Assembly (NCBI GenBank): GCA_051414805.1
Contig: CP166702.1
Coordinates: forward strand, 5,518,001 to 5,582,000
Direction: 5' to 3'
Length of the DNA stretch: 64,000 nucleotides
DNA from: Xenophilus sp003671765
GTDB lineage: Bacteria; Pseudomonadota; Gammaproteobacteria; Burkholderiales; Burkholderiaceae_C
Part shown: positions 63,216 through 64,000 of the stretch, piece by piece
Layout of the letters: each line of letters opens with the position of its first letter
Numbering within the stretch: position 1 is the stretch's first letter
Position numbers and translations under genes: made by a program
The notes under the pieces: generated by a model
The model's input: the letters and a program-made list of their open reading frames with translations, nothing else
The model's database searches: none
Told to the model about the DNA's origin: nothing

Positions 63216-64000
63216 ATGTCCGAATCGACTCTCCAGCCGGCGCCCCGCCCGCTGTCCCCCGAGGTGCCGCTGCCGCACCGCAAGACCATCCGCGGCTGGC
63301 TGCTGCCGCTCGTCCAGCGCACGACGCTGCGCCCCGTCCTGCTGCTGGTGCTGGACTACGTGTTTTTCTTCGCGCTGGCGGCCGCTGCCGTGCTGCTCCA
63401 GGCCGGATGGGCGCGCGCCCTGGCCGGGCTGGCCTGCGGCTTCGTGATCGGGCGGCTGTTCATCATCGGCCACGACGCCTGCCACCAGAGCCTGACGCCG
63501 CACCGGCGGCTCAACCGCTGGCTGGGCCGCATCGCCTTCCTGCCCTCGCTCACGCCCTACAGCCTGTGGGACATGGGGCACAACACGGTGCACCACGGCT
63601 TCACCAACCTCAAGGGCGTGGACTTCGTCTGGGCACCGCTCACGCAGGCCGAGTACGAGGCGCTGCCGCCCGGCCGCCGGCTGATGGAGCGGCTGTACCG
63701 CAGCGGCTGGGCGCCGGGCGTGTACTACATGGTCGAGATCTGGTGGCGCCGCATGATCGCGCGCGACCGCACGGCCAACGCCGAGCGGCCGGTGTTCTCG
63801 CGCGACTGCGCTTTGGTGCTGGGCTTCGCCACGCTGTGGCTGGCGGTGCTGGCGGCGGTGTCCTTCGCCACCGGGCGCGCGCTGCTGCCGATGCTGGGCT
63901 TTGCCTTCGTGCTGCCGGTGCTGTTCTGGTTCGCGATGATCGGCTTCGTGGTGTACGTGCACCACACGCACGTGAAGGTGTCGTGGCACGACGACCGCGC
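63216..64000 (+). CDS. Fatty acid desaturase, 3' end outside window
   Basis: The frame is open to the right edge, giving 261 residues of an integral-membrane di-iron desaturase. The histidine boxes are IGHDACHQS and GHNTVHHGFTN; a third region VVYVHHTHVKVSWH follows. The hydrophobic pairs VLLLVLDYVFFFALAAAAVL and ALVLGFATLWLAVLAAVSFA are visible. It introduces a double bond into acyl chains or a related lipid. The gene is divergent from the homocysteine-domain metH gene, with 220 bp between. Confidence 0.88.
   Translation, partial: MSESTLQPAPRPLSPEVPLPHRKTIRGWLLPLVQRTTLRPVLLLVLDYVFFFALAAAAVLLQAGWARALAGLACGFVIGRLFIIGHDACHQSLTPHRRLNRWLGRIAFLPSLTPYSLWDMGHNTVHHGFTNLKGVDFVWAPLTQAEYEALPPGRRLMERLYRSGWAPGVYYMVEIWWRRMIARDRTANAERPVFSRDCALVLGFATLWLAVLAAVSFATGRALLPMLGFAFVLPVLFWFAMIGFVVYVHHTHVKVSWHDDR

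Overview
The window is a 64-kb piece of a high-GC (roughly 70 %) chromosome. The split cobalamin-dependent MetH, the SAH riboswitch, the glnK-amtB arrangement, lplT, the glcDEF genes and the short dispersed repeats all point to a betaproteobacterium of the Comamonadaceae, probably Variovorax or a close relative. That placement is inferred from gene content and not from a marker-gene search. No rRNA or tRNA gene, insertion sequence, prophage block or CRISPR array was recognised. Both window edges cut genes: a PanE-like reductase at the left and a fatty acid desaturase at the right.

Layout. 1-9.6 kb: housekeeping genes (panE-like, an EamA exporter, alr with a coupled membrane protein, lplT, a glutathione peroxidase, a CHASE2 membrane protein). 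7.5-16 kb: a minus-strand lactate/glycolate unit lctP-glcD-glcE-DUF1275-glcF, preceded by a LysR gene and an SMP-30 hydrolase. 16-19 kb: nitrogen-control operon (TIGR02001-like outer-membrane protein, glnK, amtB) behind a sigma-54-type promoter. 19-22.6 kb: comM, an ORF6N protein and an MFS transporter. 22.6-31.3 kb: an unusual minus-strand cluster of exported proteins, with a CsgG-like lipoprotein, a Sel1 protein, an OmpA-like protein, a lipoprotein, and three proteins built from one shared repeat, one of them 1166 residues long. 32.4-52.3 kb: a catabolic island that reads as nicotinamide/nicotinate degradation by a reductive route. 52.4-64 kb: YihY, GtrA and glycosyltransferase genes, split metH behind an SAH riboswitch, a PACE pump with its LysR gene, an SH3/proline-rich protein and a desaturase.

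How the genes may work together. In the catabolic island a Tat-exported nicotinamidase and a two-subunit molybdenum/triheme dehydrogenase would give 6-hydroxynicotinate outside the cytoplasmic membrane. A branched-chain-type ABC transporter with two binding proteins would import it. A 6-hydroxynicotinate reductase homologue, possibly fed by a ferredoxin-NADP reductase, and an enamidase homologue would then reduce and open the ring. In the 22.6-31.3 kb cluster the CsgG-like lipoprotein is the natural candidate for an outer-membrane export channel, and the repeat proteins for its cargo, possibly a surface fibre. Both are inferences from family resemblance, operon structure and internal repeats.

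The window also carries three families of short dispersed repeats. One sits right behind stop codons and shows compensatory base changes in its hairpins. Another has contributed codons to glcE and the stop codon of the MFS gene.
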